Assembly (NCBI GenBank): GCA_030645235.1
Contig: JAUSMV010000005.1
Span: forward strand, 310,001-374,000
Length of the DNA stretch: 64,000 nt
From: Parvibaculum sp.
GTDB lineage: Bacteria; Pseudomonadota; Alphaproteobacteria; Parvibaculales; Parvibaculaceae
Reading direction: 5' to 3'
The notes under the pieces are model-generated. The model made no database searches. It saw nothing but the letters and a program-made list of their open reading frames with translations, and was not told the DNA's origin. The position numbers and the translations under genes are program-made. Shown here one piece after another: positions 55,630 through 63,880 of this stretch (the stretch's first letter is position 1; each line of letters begins with the position of its first letter).

Positions 55630-56826
55630 TTACATCAGCTCAATGGCCATGGCCGTTGCTTCGCCGCCGCCGATGCAAAGCGACGCGACGCCGCGCGTAC
55701 CGCCCTTTTTCTTCAGCACGTTAAGGAGCGTCACAAGAATACGCGCGCCCGACGCGCCGATGGGATGACCCAACGCACAGGCGCCACCAAACACGTTCAC
55801 ATTGTCGTGACTGAGACCAAGCTCTTTCATCGCCGCCATCGCAACAACCGCGAAAGCCTCATTGATTTCATAAGCATCGACATCGCCCGTCGTCCAACCC
55901 GTGCGCTCCAGAAGTTTCTTAATCGCACCGATGGGCGCGGTGGAAAACAAAGCCGGTGCCTGCGCATGCATCGTATGACCGCGAATGGCAGCAAGAGGAT
56001 GCAAGCCGCGACGTGTCGCTTCGGACAGGCGCATGAGAACAAGCGCCGCCGCACCGTCGGAAATCGACGAGGAGTTTGCCGCCGTCACCGAACCGTCTGT
56101 GGCGAAAGCTGGTTTCAGCGTGTGGATTTTTGCCGGATCGGCCTTGCCCGGTTGCTCGTCGGTCACAATCTCAACCTCGCCCTTGCGGGTCTTGATCGCG
56201 ACGGGAACGATTTCCGGCGCAAAACTGCCATCCGTACTGGCGCGTTTGGCACGTGCCAGAGATTCAATTGCATAGGCGTCCTGCATATCGCGCGAGAACT
56301 GATGCGACTTCGCAGTCTCTTCAGCATAGGACCCCATCAGGCGGCCCTCATAAGCGTCTTCAAGCCCGTCGAGGAACATATGATCCTTGATCTCGCCGTG
56401 ACCCAATCGAAAGCCGCCGCGCGCCTTGGGCAGCAGATAAGGCGCATTGGTCATGCTCTCCATACCGCCCGCGACGATAACATCACCCTGACCGGCGACG
56501 AGCGCGTCATGCGCCATCATCACCGCCTTCATGCCTGAGCCGCACATCTTGTTGATGGTCGTACAAGGCGTGCCCTCATCAAGTCCGGCATAGATCGCCG
56601 CCTGTCGCGCCGGTGCCTGCTTGGTCCCCGCCGAGAGCACACAGCCCATCAGCACTTCATCGACTGCCGTGTGGGACAGTCCGGCGCGCTCCGTTGCCGC
56701 CCGCACGGCAACCGCGCCGATTTCCGGTCCGGTCAGATCGGACAGCACGCCCTGAAAACCGCCCATGGCGGTGCGCGCGGCGCTGACAATGACAACAGGG
56801 TCGGATGCGGAATTGGGTTGGGCCAT
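55630..56826 (-). CDS. Acetyl-CoA C-acetyltransferase (thiolase)
   Basis: This 398-residue thiolase makes or cleaves acetoacetyl-CoA. The nucleophilic cysteine is in INKMCGSGMKAVM near 90, the NEAFA-type NEAFAVVAM is near 322, the catalytic histidine is in GGACALGHPIGASGARI near 354, and the second cysteine is in SLCIGGGEATA near 385. It would complete leucine degradation by splitting acetoacetyl-CoA. ATG at 56826 gives the normal N-terminus. It lies next to tetR and mcc genes. Confidence 0.93.
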   Translation of the reverse strand: MAQPNSASDPVVIVSAARTAMGGFQGVLSDLTGPEIGAVAVRAATERAGLSHTAVDEVLMGCVLSAGTKQAPARQAAIYAGLDEGTPCTTINKMCGSGMKAVMMAHDALVAGQGDVIVAGGMESMTNAPYLLPKARGGFRLGHGEIKDHMFLDGLEDAYEGRLMGSYAEETAKSHQFSRDMQDAYAIESLARAKRASTDGSFAPEIVPVAIKTRKGEVEIVTDEQPGKADPAKIHTLKPAFATDGSVTAANSSSISDGAAALVLMRLSEATRRGLHPLAAIRGHTMHAQAPALFSTAPIGAIKKLLERTGWTTGDVDAYEINEAFAVVAMAAMKELGLSHDNVNVFGGACALGHPIGASGARILVTLLNVLKKKGGTRGVASLCIGGGEATAMAIELM

Positions 56827-56916
56827 GTGAAATCCTCGGTCTACTATTCGATGCATATAATGGCAGGTCGCTGGATTGAGACCCTAGCCCAAAAGAACCT
56901 TCTGGGGGAGTGAGAC

Positions 56917-57792
56917 GTGGATTTTCTGCACAATATGGATTGGGTCCTGCCTTTACGCAGCGACACGGCAACAATAGTCGCCAATGGCTTTACATGGCTT
57001 GGCTATGTGACCTTTTTTCTGATCGCATTGCCGATCGCCTATTGGCTCTGGGACCGCACCAAGGCCATGCGCCTCGTGGTCATCATCGCCATCACGGCAG
57101 TGCTCAACGGCTGGCTCAAAGACCTGTGGCAAGACCCGCGCCCTGATCTCAAATACTCGCTTGATCCGCGCGTCGGCGAAAGCTTCGGACGCCCCAGCGG
57201 CCATGCCCAGGTCGCCTTTGCCATGTGGATGTGGATTGCTTACGAAATCAATCGCGCGTGGTTCTGGGCGGTCGCTGTGATCATTGTGGCCGGTGTCTGC
57301 ATGAGCCGCGTCTATCTCGGTGTCCATGACATTGACGACGTGCTGACGGGTGTCGCACTTGGTATTGTCGGCATCGTGCTGTTTGTCTGGATGCAATCAT
57401 CGGTCTTCGCCCCGATCCGCTCTCTACCGACGGTTGTTCACATCGGCATCATCGTCGTTATCGGCGCAATTCTGTTTGCGACATGGCCCAACGGTCACCA
57501 TGCCGACTCAACCGTCGGCGTCCTCGTCTTGCTTTCGGGCTGGCTTGTCGGCGCGGATATTGACCACCGCCTGGCACCGGATAAACCGGTTTTGCCGAAC
57601 TGGATCGGCCAGATCGCCATGGCCATCAGCGGCATCATCGTCTTGTTTGCGCTCCGCGCCGCGCTGACCAAAGGCGTTGTCGCCGTGGGTCTCACCGGCA
57701 CGGTGGCCGAATATGTCGTGTCCGGCATCCTCGGCTTCTACATGACCTGCCTCGCGCCGCTCGCCTTCCGGGCTGTGAAGCTCGTCAAATAG
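56917..57792 (+). CDS. PAP2-family phosphatase, inner membrane
   Basis: This 291-residue integral membrane protein has the three PAP2 motifs: KDLWQDPRPDL (KxxxxxxRP) near 68-78, GRPSGHAQ (PSGH) near 91-98, and SRVYLGVHDIDDV (SRxxxxxHxxxD) near 130-142. At least six hydrophobic segments surround them. It probably removes phosphate from lipid phosphates or undecaprenyl diphosphate. The start is GTG at 56917. It converges on the thioesterase gene. Confidence 0.9.
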   Translation: MDFLHNMDWVLPLRSDTATIVANGFTWLGYVTFFLIALPIAYWLWDRTKAMRLVVIIAITAVLNGWLKDLWQDPRPDLKYSLDPRVGESFGRPSGHAQVAFAMWMWIAYEINRAWFWAVAVIIVAGVCMSRVYLGVHDIDDVLTGVALGIVGIVLFVWMQSSVFAPIRSLPTVVHIGIIVVIGAILFATWPNGHHADSTVGVLVLLSGWLVGADIDHRLAPDKPVLPNWIGQIAMAISGIIVLFALRAALTKGVVAVGLTGTVAEYVVSGILGFYMTCLAPLAFRAVKLVK

Positions 57793-57795
57793 GCT

Positions 57796-58584
57796 TCACG
57801 GTTTTTCGACCACAAGATTTTGGACACAACGTCCGAAATATCCGCGCTCATCGGCAAGGCGGCCAGCCGCCATGCCGATGCCCGTGGGATCGATCCATGT
57901 TTCCGCATCAAGCAAAATCCACTCGCCCACCGGCATGCGCATCAGGCTGATCGAGAGATCAGCATTGAGAAATGTCCACGGACGCTGCAAGGCAGACGAG
58001 ACACCGTTGGAAAAATCCGCTGTCATCGCTGCACGCATCAGGGGTGAGTTCACCTGCCCCGCAACGATAGGACGCACGGAGCGGAACCAGCAGGCACCCG
58101 GCCCGCCCGCGCCCTGCAGGTTAAAACCGCCTTTGGAGGCGCGCACCTCAAGGCCGGAAATGAAACCGCTGCTGCGGCGGACCATTTCATCAATGGGTTT
58201 GGATGACGCCGCGTCCGGCAAAGTAACCTTCGTGTCACCGATGCCCTGAAGTTCGGGATAATCCCCGCTTCGTATTTTAAGCGCGGAGGCCCGCACGCAT
58301 TCTTTGTCGCCTGAAAAAAGCGAAACCGCGCAAAGCTGAATCTTTTTGCCTTCGCGCACGACATTGCTTTTGACAATAAGCGGACCGACGGGCACGGGAC
58401 GCAACAGGTCAATCGTGAGGCGCGACACCTGCATCGGTGACGCGGTGGGGATAGCTTCGACAATATGGCTGATGAGGGACGCCGGTGCGCCGCCATGCTG
58501 CATTGTGGGATCCCACGGACCGGCGGCATGAGGCGTGGCAGTGGCCACGCCGTCTTTCAATTCATAGACAGCATCAACAGACAT
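57796..58584 (-). CDS. Acyl-CoA thioesterase-like protein (double hotdog)
   Basis: This 262-residue protein resembles the TesB-like thioesterase family, with MQHGGAPASLISHIVEAI near 28-45 and RLTIDLLRPVPVGPLIVKS near 55-73 in the first hotdog. FLNADLSISLMRMPVGEWILLD lies near 206-227 in the second. It is the last of three genes (kelch, ivd, this) with 12-18 base gaps, so it may release or trap an acyl-CoA related to isovaleryl-CoA. Activity is inferred. Confidence 0.75.
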   Translation of the reverse strand: MSVDAVYELKDGVATATPHAAGPWDPTMQHGGAPASLISHIVEAIPTASPMQVSRLTIDLLRPVPVGPLIVKSNVVREGKKIQLCAVSLFSGDKECVRASALKIRSGDYPELQGIGDTKVTLPDAASSKPIDEMVRRSSGFISGLEVRASKGGFNLQGAGGPGACWFRSVRPIVAGQVNSPLMRAAMTADFSNGVSSALQRPWTFLNADLSISLMRMPVGEWILLDAETWIDPTGIGMAAGRLADERGYFGRCVQNLVVEKP

Positions 58585-58596
58585 ATCACTACTCGT

Positions 58597-59769
58597 TTAT
58601 TTCGTTTCGTTGAACAGCTCGCGCCCGATCAGCATGCGGCGGATTTCGGAGGTGCCTGCACCAATCTCATAGAGCTTGGCGTCGCGCAGCAGACGGCCTG
58701 TGGCGTAATCATTGATATAGCCATTGCCGCCTAGGGTTTGCAGGGCTTCGAGCGCCATCCATGTGGCTTTTTCTGCCGAATAGAGGATTGCGCCCGCCGC
58801 ATCCTTGCGTGTGGTCTGGCCACGATCACACGCTTTAGCAACGGCATACACATAAGCGCGGCAGGCATTCATGGTGGAATACATGTCCGCGAGTTTGCCC
58901 TGCATCAGCTGGAACGTACCGATGGGTTCGCCGAACTGTTTGCGCTCATGCACATAGGGCAACACAACATCCATACAGGCGAGCATGATGCCGAGCGGGC
59001 CACCGGAGAGAACCGCGCGTTCATAATCGAGACCGGACATCAGAACTTTGACGCCTTCGTTCAACTTACCCAGCACATTTTCTTCGGGCACTTCACAATC
59101 TTCAAACACAAGCTCGGCTGTGCTAGACCCGCGCATACCCAATTTGTCGAGCTTTTGCGCGGCACGAAAACCCTTCATGCTTTTTTCGATGAGAAACGGC
59201 GTGATACCTTTGGGACCGGCGGCGGGATCGGTTTTCGCATAGACGATCAGCGTGTCCGCGTCGGGACCATTGGTGATCCACATTTTATTCCCGTTGAGGA
59301 TAAAGCGATCACCCTTGCGTTCGGCCTTCAAACGCATCGATACAACGTCGGAGCCCGCACCAGGTTCGGACATCGCAAGCGCGCCGACATGTTCGCCGGA
59401 AATGAGCTTGGGGAGATATTTATGCTTCTGCGCTTCGGTGCCCCAGCGACGCAACTGATTGACGCACAAGTTTGAATGCGCGCCATAGGAAAGACCGACG
59501 CTGGCGGAACCGCGGCTGATTTCCTCCATCGCCACGACATGTTCAAGATAGCCGAGCCCTGCCCCGCCATATTCTTCTTCGACGGTAATCCCCAACAACC
59601 CAAGGTTGCCAAGCTCCGGCCAGAGATCGCGCGGAAACTGATTGGTCTTGTCGATCTCGGCAGCACGCGGCGAGATTTTGTCTGCGGTGAAAGAGGCCAC
59701 CGTGTCGCGGATCATGTCGGCGGTTTCGCCGAGATCGAAGTCGAGAGATTGGAAACCGGAGACTGACAT
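58597..59769 (-). CDS. ivd: Isovaleryl-CoA dehydrogenase
   Basis: This 390-residue flavoprotein oxidises isovaleryl-CoA to 3-methylcrotonyl-CoA, which MccAB then carboxylates. FAD and substrate segments are [16 protein letters not shown] near 130-145 and [18 protein letters not shown] near 163-180. The catalytic glutamate is Glu250 in [16 protein letters not shown], the helix-G position typical of IVD rather than other acyl-CoA dehydrogenases. [12 protein letters not shown] near 347 is also characteristic. It lies between the kelch and thioesterase genes in one apparent operon. Confidence 0.93.
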   Translation of the reverse strand: MSVSGFQSLDFDLGETADMIRDTVASFTADKISPRAAEIDKTNQFPRDLWPELGNLGLLGITVEEEYGGAGLGYLEHVVAMEEISRGSASVGLSYGAHSNLCVNQLRRWGTEAQKHKYLPKLISGEHVGALAMSEPGAGSDVVSMRLKAERKGDRFILNGNKMWITNGPDADTLIVYAKTDPAAGPKGITPFLIEKSMKGFRAAQKLDKLGMRGSSTAELVFEDCEVPEENVLGKLNEGVKVLMSGLDYERAVLSGGPLGIMLACMDVVLPYVHERKQFGEPIGTFQLMQGKLADMYSTMNACRAYVYAVAKACDRGQTTRKDAAGAILYSAEKATWMALEALQTLGGNGYINDYATGRLLRDAKLYEIGAGTSEIRRMLIGRELFNETK

Positions 59770-59787
59770 GGAGTTGGAACTCTCTTG

Positions 59788-60738
59788 TTATTGAGCCGTA
59801 AAAATATCAACGACGTCGGACGCCGTGAACACCGTATAGACGCCTGCACCTGCAGCACCACCGGCGACAAAGACTTTGCCATTGGCCGCGACGGCGACGG
59901 CGCCATGACGCGGTGTGGGCATGGGCGCGGCTTTGCCCCAGCTGTTCGATTTCACATCGAGGATAAAGTGATCAGCATAGGTTTTGGGCGGCGAAATGCT
60001 TTGGCCGCCGCTGACATGGATCTGATCGTTGAGAAACACGGCAATGTGACCCTCGCGCGCATTCGGCAATGAAGGACCGGATCTCCATGCGCCGGTGGCC
60101 GGATTGAAAATATCAACACGGGCGCTGGCGGCGTTGCCGGATTTACCGCCGATCACATAAACCTCACCGCCAACCACAACGGTCGCGGCATCGGTGCGCG
60201 GGGCGGGATTGGCTTGTCTGGCTGTGGTCCACGCACTTGTGGCGATGTCATAAACATAGACACGCGAGGCATTATCACCGGTGCCGCCGATGGCGTAAAC
60301 TTTGCCGCCGACATGAGCGAGCGACAATCCGATACGGTCGGACGGCATATCAGGACCGGCACCCCATCCGCCCGATTGCACATCGTAAATCCAGAAGCTG
60401 TTGCTTTCGATGCCGAGATTTTCGTCCGAGCCTTCAGTTTCATAACCGCCCGCGACAAAGATATGCCCGCCATCAGTGGCTATGCCAAACTGCTCAAGAC
60501 CAACTGACAAGGGCGCGGCGGCCCGCCAGATATTACCGATCGTGTCATAGACTTCCGTGAGGCGGCGCGGACCGGACGTGCTGCTGCCGCCGATGACGTA
60601 GAAATCCTCGCCCACCAACACGCCACCCGCATTGGCGCGTGCCGTGATCATGGGTTGACCTTCACGCCAACCGGTCGCGGCAATGGCCGGGACAGCAAAA
60701 ACAAGGGCGAGCAAACTGATGAGAACAGGAAACCGCAT
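59788..60738 (-). CDS. Secreted kelch-repeat beta-propeller protein
   Basis: This 316-residue protein has a signal peptide (MRFPVLISLLALVFAVPAIA) and about six kelch units. Each has a double-glycine strand (YVIGGSS, IFVAGGY, YAIGGTG, YVIGGKS, HVSGGQS, FVAGGAA) followed by a tryptophan about 20 residues later. It should fold as a periplasmic or outer-surface propeller with a binding rather than catalytic role. GAAGG precedes the ATG at 60738. It starts an apparent operon with ivd and a thioesterase gene, an unexpected pairing. Confidence 0.85.
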   Translation of the reverse strand: MRFPVLISLLALVFAVPAIAATGWREGQPMITARANAGGVLVGEDFYVIGGSSTSGPRRLTEVYDTIGNIWRAAAPLSVGLEQFGIATDGGHIFVAGGYETEGSDENLGIESNSFWIYDVQSGGWGAGPDMPSDRIGLSLAHVGGKVYAIGGTGDNASRVYVYDIATSAWTTARQANPAPRTDAATVVVGGEVYVIGGKSGNAASARVDIFNPATGAWRSGPSLPNAREGHIAVFLNDQIHVSGGQSISPPKTYADHFILDVKSNSWGKAAPMPTPRHGAVAVAANGKVFVAGGAAGAGVYTVFTASDVVDIFTAQ

Positions 60739-60852
60739 GACGCCTTCAAACTCCGATACGGCCCCCGTGCACATGCACAAATCAGGGGCGAAGATGCGGG
60801 AGTTTGCGCGATTTGCGACGCGGTGGCGAGACCCAGAACGGGTAGTCCAAAT

Positions 60853-60899
60853 GAAAAAGCCGGCTTCCATTGCTGAGGCAACACGGAAGACCGGCTTTC
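60853..60899 (-). terminator. Terminator of tRNA-Leu
   Basis: AAAGCCGGCTTCC and GGAAGACCGGCTTT form a stem with one bulge and a 16-base loop. Read on the minus strand, it is followed by TTTTTCATTT. It begins about 20 bases after the tRNA 3' end. Confidence 0.85.
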
Positions 60900-60919
60900 T
60901 AACTCATTCTTCAAAATCA

Positions 60920-61004
60920 TGGTGCGGTCGAGAAGACTCGAACTTCCACGCCTTGCGGCACAGCGACCTCAACGCTGCGCGTCTACCAATTCCGCCACGA
61001 CCGC
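60920..61004 (-). tRNA. tRNA-Leu (anticodon GAG)
   Basis: This is an 85-base tRNA on the minus strand. The acceptor stem is GCGGTCG/CGACCGC with the discriminator A and an encoded CCA. The D-arm is GGCGGAATTGGTAGACGC. The anticodon stem-loop CAGCG-TTGAGGT-CGCTG places GAG in the anticodon. A long variable arm (TGCCGCAAGGCG) is as expected for leucine, and the T-arm contains GTTCGAGTC. It reads CUC/CUU codons. A terminator follows immediately. Confidence 0.97.
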
Positions 61005-61091
61005 GTCATGTCTTTGAAGGACGGGGCCGATGTACCAAACCCCAGTGGCTACATCAAGCGGCAATTTCGGACCGCGACGCTTTATATACGC

Positions 61092-61901
61092 TCAGATACC
61101 GTCGCCATCCGTATTGACGGGCAGATGGATGCCGCATTCGTCCTTATCGCGACCCACCCAGCGGCCGTCACGGTAGCTGCCGCCTTCCGGCACCTTCTCG
61201 GTGCAGGGCATGCAGCCGATGGACAGGTAGCCGTCCTTGACCAGCGGGTGCTTGGGCAGACGATGGGTTTCGCTATAGGTTTCAAGCTCTGCCTGCCCCA
61301 GAAAGGCCAGCGGATTGATCTTGAAACGGGTACCGAAACCACCCGCCGGAACCGGCCCGCCGGTGCCCCGGATCGCCTCTTCTTCAATGGGGTGCATTTC
61401 CGAACGCGCATTGGTCTGAAAGCGTTTGCGGCCCGTTATGGAGGCGGAAAAGCCTGCCAGAGCACGCTCCAACGGCAAGACCTTACGCACATAGCAGCAG
61501 GCATCAGGGTCTGCATTCCACAAGCCGCCATTGGGATCGCGCTGGCGCAGATCATCGGGATGCGGGCCGACGGCGCGCACGTCTGTGAGGCCAAGGCGCT
61601 CCTGCAAACGGTCGCGGTAACGCAAGGTTTCGCCAAACAATTTGCCGGTGTTGAGAAATATCACAGGCGTCGTCGGATCAATGTCGGCGACCATATGCAA
61701 AAGCACGGCGGACTCCGCCCCGAAGGACGAGACAACGGCGATGTCGCCGGGAAATTCCTCTTTGATCATAGCTTCGAGCAGGTTCGGCCCGACCATTTTA
61801 TTGTATTTGGTGCGCAGCGATTCGAGGCGCGGCGACAGGATCGTCGGCGCATCCATCGCAGCGGCGCGGCTTTCATGGGCTTTGAGGTTCAGAACGGTCA
61901 T
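61092..61901 (-). CDS. cysH: Adenylylsulfate (APS) reductase, CysH family
   Basis: CysH reduces APS to sulfite in assimilatory sulfate reduction. The 269-residue protein has the PP-loop-like VSSFGAESAVLLHM near 57-70. A CC pair (DPDACCYVRKV near 131) and a CxxC (SIGCMPCTE near 224) mark the 4Fe-4S cluster form that uses APS rather than PAPS. The catalytic cysteine is in KDECGIHLP near the C-terminus. An insertion (RGTGGPVPAGGFGTRF) after the ASITGRKRFQT motif is longer than in many homologues. The ATG at 61901 overlaps the cysG stop (ATGA). Confidence 0.93.
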   Translation of the reverse strand: MTVLNLKAHESRAAAMDAPTILSPRLESLRTKYNKMVGPNLLEAMIKEEFPGDIAVVSSFGAESAVLLHMVADIDPTTPVIFLNTGKLFGETLRYRDRLQERLGLTDVRAVGPHPDDLRQRDPNGGLWNADPDACCYVRKVLPLERALAGFSASITGRKRFQTNARSEMHPIEEEAIRGTGGPVPAGGFGTRFKINPLAFLGQAELETYSETHRLPKHPLVKDGYLSIGCMPCTEKVPEGGSYRDGRWVGRDKDECGIHLPVNTDGDGI

Positions 61902-62416
61902 GGGAGCCAACCCTTATCCTCGACATATGCATCTGTGCGGCGGCCGATTTCGGCCATTCCCACATCCTGGCGGCGCCAGTCGTCGCGCTTTTCCGCCAGT
62001 TCATTCAAACGTCCGGCCCATTCGGGTCCGAACAAAGTCTCAAGGTGACGGCGCAGTCTGCGCGCCAGTCCGGGCGACTTCCCACCCGTCGAAACTGTCA
62101 GCACGAGATCACCGCGCCGGACCATCGAAGGCATGTGAAAATCGCAAAGAGCCTTCACATCCTCGACATTCACCAACCCGCCGGAACCGCGCACAATCCG
62201 CGCAATACCGCCACTTTCCTCATCCGGGAGCCCCGCCACAAAGACGATACGGGCCTCTTTCAGAGCCTCTTCAGACGGCCGTGCGCCGTTGGTATAGACC
62301 ACCACATGCGCACCGTCGCCTGAGGCATTGAGTAGCGCCTGACGCTGCTCAAAAGCGGCCCCCTCGCCCACCAGAATGACCTTCAGAGATGCCAGGTCGA
62401 GGAGGATCGGGAGCAT
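61898..62416 (-). CDS. cysG: Precorrin-2 dehydrogenase/ferrochelatase-like protein (CysG N-terminal domain)
   Basis: This 172-residue protein matches the NAD-binding N-terminal domain of siroheme synthase: LPILLDLASLKVILVGEGAA at the start, NVEDVKALCDFHMPSMVRRG near 81-100, and LTVSTGGKSPGLARRLRRHLE near 105-125. It would oxidise precorrin-2 and insert iron to give siroheme. The C-terminal methyltransferase domain is missing, so a separate uroporphyrinogen methyltransferase is expected elsewhere. It is coupled to cysH and lies about 100 bases downstream of a perfect FNR-type box. Confidence 0.88.
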   Translation of the reverse strand: MLPILLDLASLKVILVGEGAAFEQRQALLNASGDGAHVVVYTNGARPSEEALKEARIVFVAGLPDEESGGIARIVRGSGGLVNVEDVKALCDFHMPSMVRRGDLVLTVSTGGKSPGLARRLRRHLETLFGPEWAGRLNELAEKRDDWRRQDVGMAEIGRRTDAYVEDKGWLP

Positions 62417-62512
62417 GAGACACCTGAAAAATGAGGAAACCTGCAGGGTTCCTTACTGTTCCCCAAAGAGATAGGCCAGCGCGGGATATAATTCAATATA
62501 GGAATGTATTAA

Positions 62513-62526
62513 TTGATTTACATCAA
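62513..62526. promoter_or_regulatory. Perfect FNR/FixK-type box upstream of cysG-cysH
   Basis: TTGAT-TTAC-ATCAA matches the TTGAT-N4-ATCAA consensus exactly. It lies 97 bases before the cysG ATG. A second near-palindrome, GGAAACCTGCAGGGTTCC, lies between them at 62436-62453. Confidence 0.65.
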
Positions 62527-62607
62527 GTTTTTACTGTGAAATAGAGATGCGCGAATGAGAGTGAGTGCCCCGCTCCGCCCCTACCCCAACTGACACCGAA
62601 ACATCAC

Positions 62608-62841
62608 TCAGCCGAAGGCGCGAACCGTAGAAGTAATTGAAATGGCTATCTTTTCGCCGGATACCGTGATCTGACCGCGGGCAATCGGCACATTATTAGC
62701 GAGCACCCACACTTCGTCATTCGCGTCAGCGTCGAGTTCGATGACAGCACCGCGACCCATCTTCAGCAATTGCTGGATAGGCAGGTTGGTCCGGCCAAGG
62801 ACAACCGAAAGTTCCACAAATACTGTGCTGACAGCGTTCAA
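62608..62841 (-). CDS. FliN-like SpoA-domain protein
   Basis: This 77-residue protein consists of one SpoA (surface presentation of antigens) domain, as in FliN. It begins VELSVVLGRTNLPIQQLLKM and continues GRGAVIELDADANDEVWVLA and NNVPIARGQITVSGEKIAIS. The start is TTG at 62841 directly after an in-frame stop. It is shorter than flagellar FliN and is separated from flagellar genes. A short FliN-like gene beside lipB recurs in alphaproteobacteria, and its role outside the motor is unclear. Confidence 0.85.
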   Translation of the reverse strand: MNAVSTVFVELSVVLGRTNLPIQQLLKMGRGAVIELDADANDEVWVLANNVPIARGQITVSGEKIAISITSTVRAFG

Positions 62842-62907
62842 TTACGGCTCCAAAGTGCGCATGGGCGACTTCACTATTTGCTCAAGTTCGCATGTTAGAG
62901 TTACGCC

Positions 62908-63588
62908 ATGGTTAAAACGTCGATCTTATCCCCAACTCCCCCGCAAGAATCTGATGCTGTCGAATGGCGCATCTCAGACGAACCCGTGCCCTATTCAGAG
63001 GCGCTCGCAGGCATGGAGAGCAGAGTCCGAACGATTTCCGAGGGTTACGAGCGCGGGCTCGTGTGGTTGCTCGAGCATCCCGCGCTCTACACAGCAGGCA
63101 CCAGCGCCGACGCCAAAGACCTCTTATCGCCTGATCGTTTCCCCGTTTTCCAAACCGGACGCGGTGGTCAGTACACGTATCATGGACCCGGACAGCGCGT
63201 CGGCTATGTGATGCTCGACCTGAAAAAACGGGGCCAGGACGTTCGCAAATATGTCGGCGACCTCGAACAATGGCTGATTGCCGCGCTTGCGGAGTTCGGC
63301 GTGACCGGCGAGCTGCGCGAAGGCCGCGTCGGCGTCTGGGTCCGCCGTCCCGACAAAGGCATCGGGCGCGAGGATAAAATCGCCGCCATCGGCGTGCGCA
63401 TCCGCAAATGGGTGAGCTATCACGGCGTAAGCCTCAACGTCGATCCCGATTTATCCCATTTCGACGGCATCGTACCCTGCGGGATAAGTCAGCATGGCGT
63501 CACGAGCCTCGCCGACCTCGGCATCACCGCCACGATGGAAGATGTGGACGTGGCCATGCGCAAGACGTTCGGGAAAGTGTTCGGATGA
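62908..63588 (+). CDS. lipB: Octanoyltransferase
   Basis: LipB transfers octanoate from acyl-carrier protein to lipoyl domains, the first step in lipoate synthesis. The 226-residue protein has [20 protein letters not shown] near 85-104, the active-site lysine Lys157 in [11 protein letters not shown], and the acyl-accepting cysteine Cys191 in [15 protein letters not shown]. The length is normal. It diverges from the FliN-like gene across 66 bases. Confidence 0.95.
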   Translation: MVKTSILSPTPPQESDAVEWRISDEPVPYSEALAGMESRVRTISEGYERGLVWLLEHPALYTAGTSADAKDLLSPDRFPVFQTGRGGQYTYHGPGQRVGYVMLDLKKRGQDVRKYVGDLEQWLIAALAEFGVTGELREGRVGVWVRRPDKGIGREDKIAAIGVRIRKWVSYHGVSLNVDPDLSHFDGIVPCGISQHGVTSLADLGITATMEDVDVAMRKTFGKVFG

Positions 63589-63736
63589 GGCATGACCTCA
63601 TCGCGGACAGTTGGAAATTCTTGCAAGAGATTCGAGGTTTCCATGCAGAGATCGTTGATCAGTTCGTAGAGGGTGCGCGCGACGTGTGCTGACGAAAATC
63701 CTCAGATGGGGATAGGGGTAAAATAAAGTTGTGCCC
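63585..63736 (+). repeat. Dispersed element with conserved short reading frame, copy C
   Basis: A 35-codon frame starts with the ATG overlapping the lipB stop (ATGA) and ends at 63690-63692. Its core reads KFLQEIRGFHAEIVDQFVEG. After the stop come AATCCTCAGATGGGGATAG (63697-63715) and AAATAAAGTTGTGCCC (63721-63736), matching copy B closely. Because of the ATGA overlap this copy could be translated from the lipB message, but no ribosome site or family supports that. Confidence 0.6.
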
Positions 63737-63851
63737 GGGTCAGGTGAGCACACTTGATCAAAAAGCTTATCCCCACGGGCACGACCCTCACCCCGCTCTC
63801 TCCGAAAGAGAGAGTATTAGGCGCGGCAATGCAGAATACGTTTGCACAGGT

Positions 63852-63880
63852 GCTATCAGATCAGAGACTGATCTGATAGC
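63852..63880. promoter_or_regulatory. Perfect 13-bp hairpin/palindrome
   Basis: GCTATCAGATCAG (63852-63864), AGA, CTGATCTGATAGC (63868-63880). It begins directly after the stop codon of the minus-strand frame at 63881-64000. There is no T-run on either side, so a terminator role is doubtful and an operator or RNA hairpin is possible. Confidence 0.5.
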
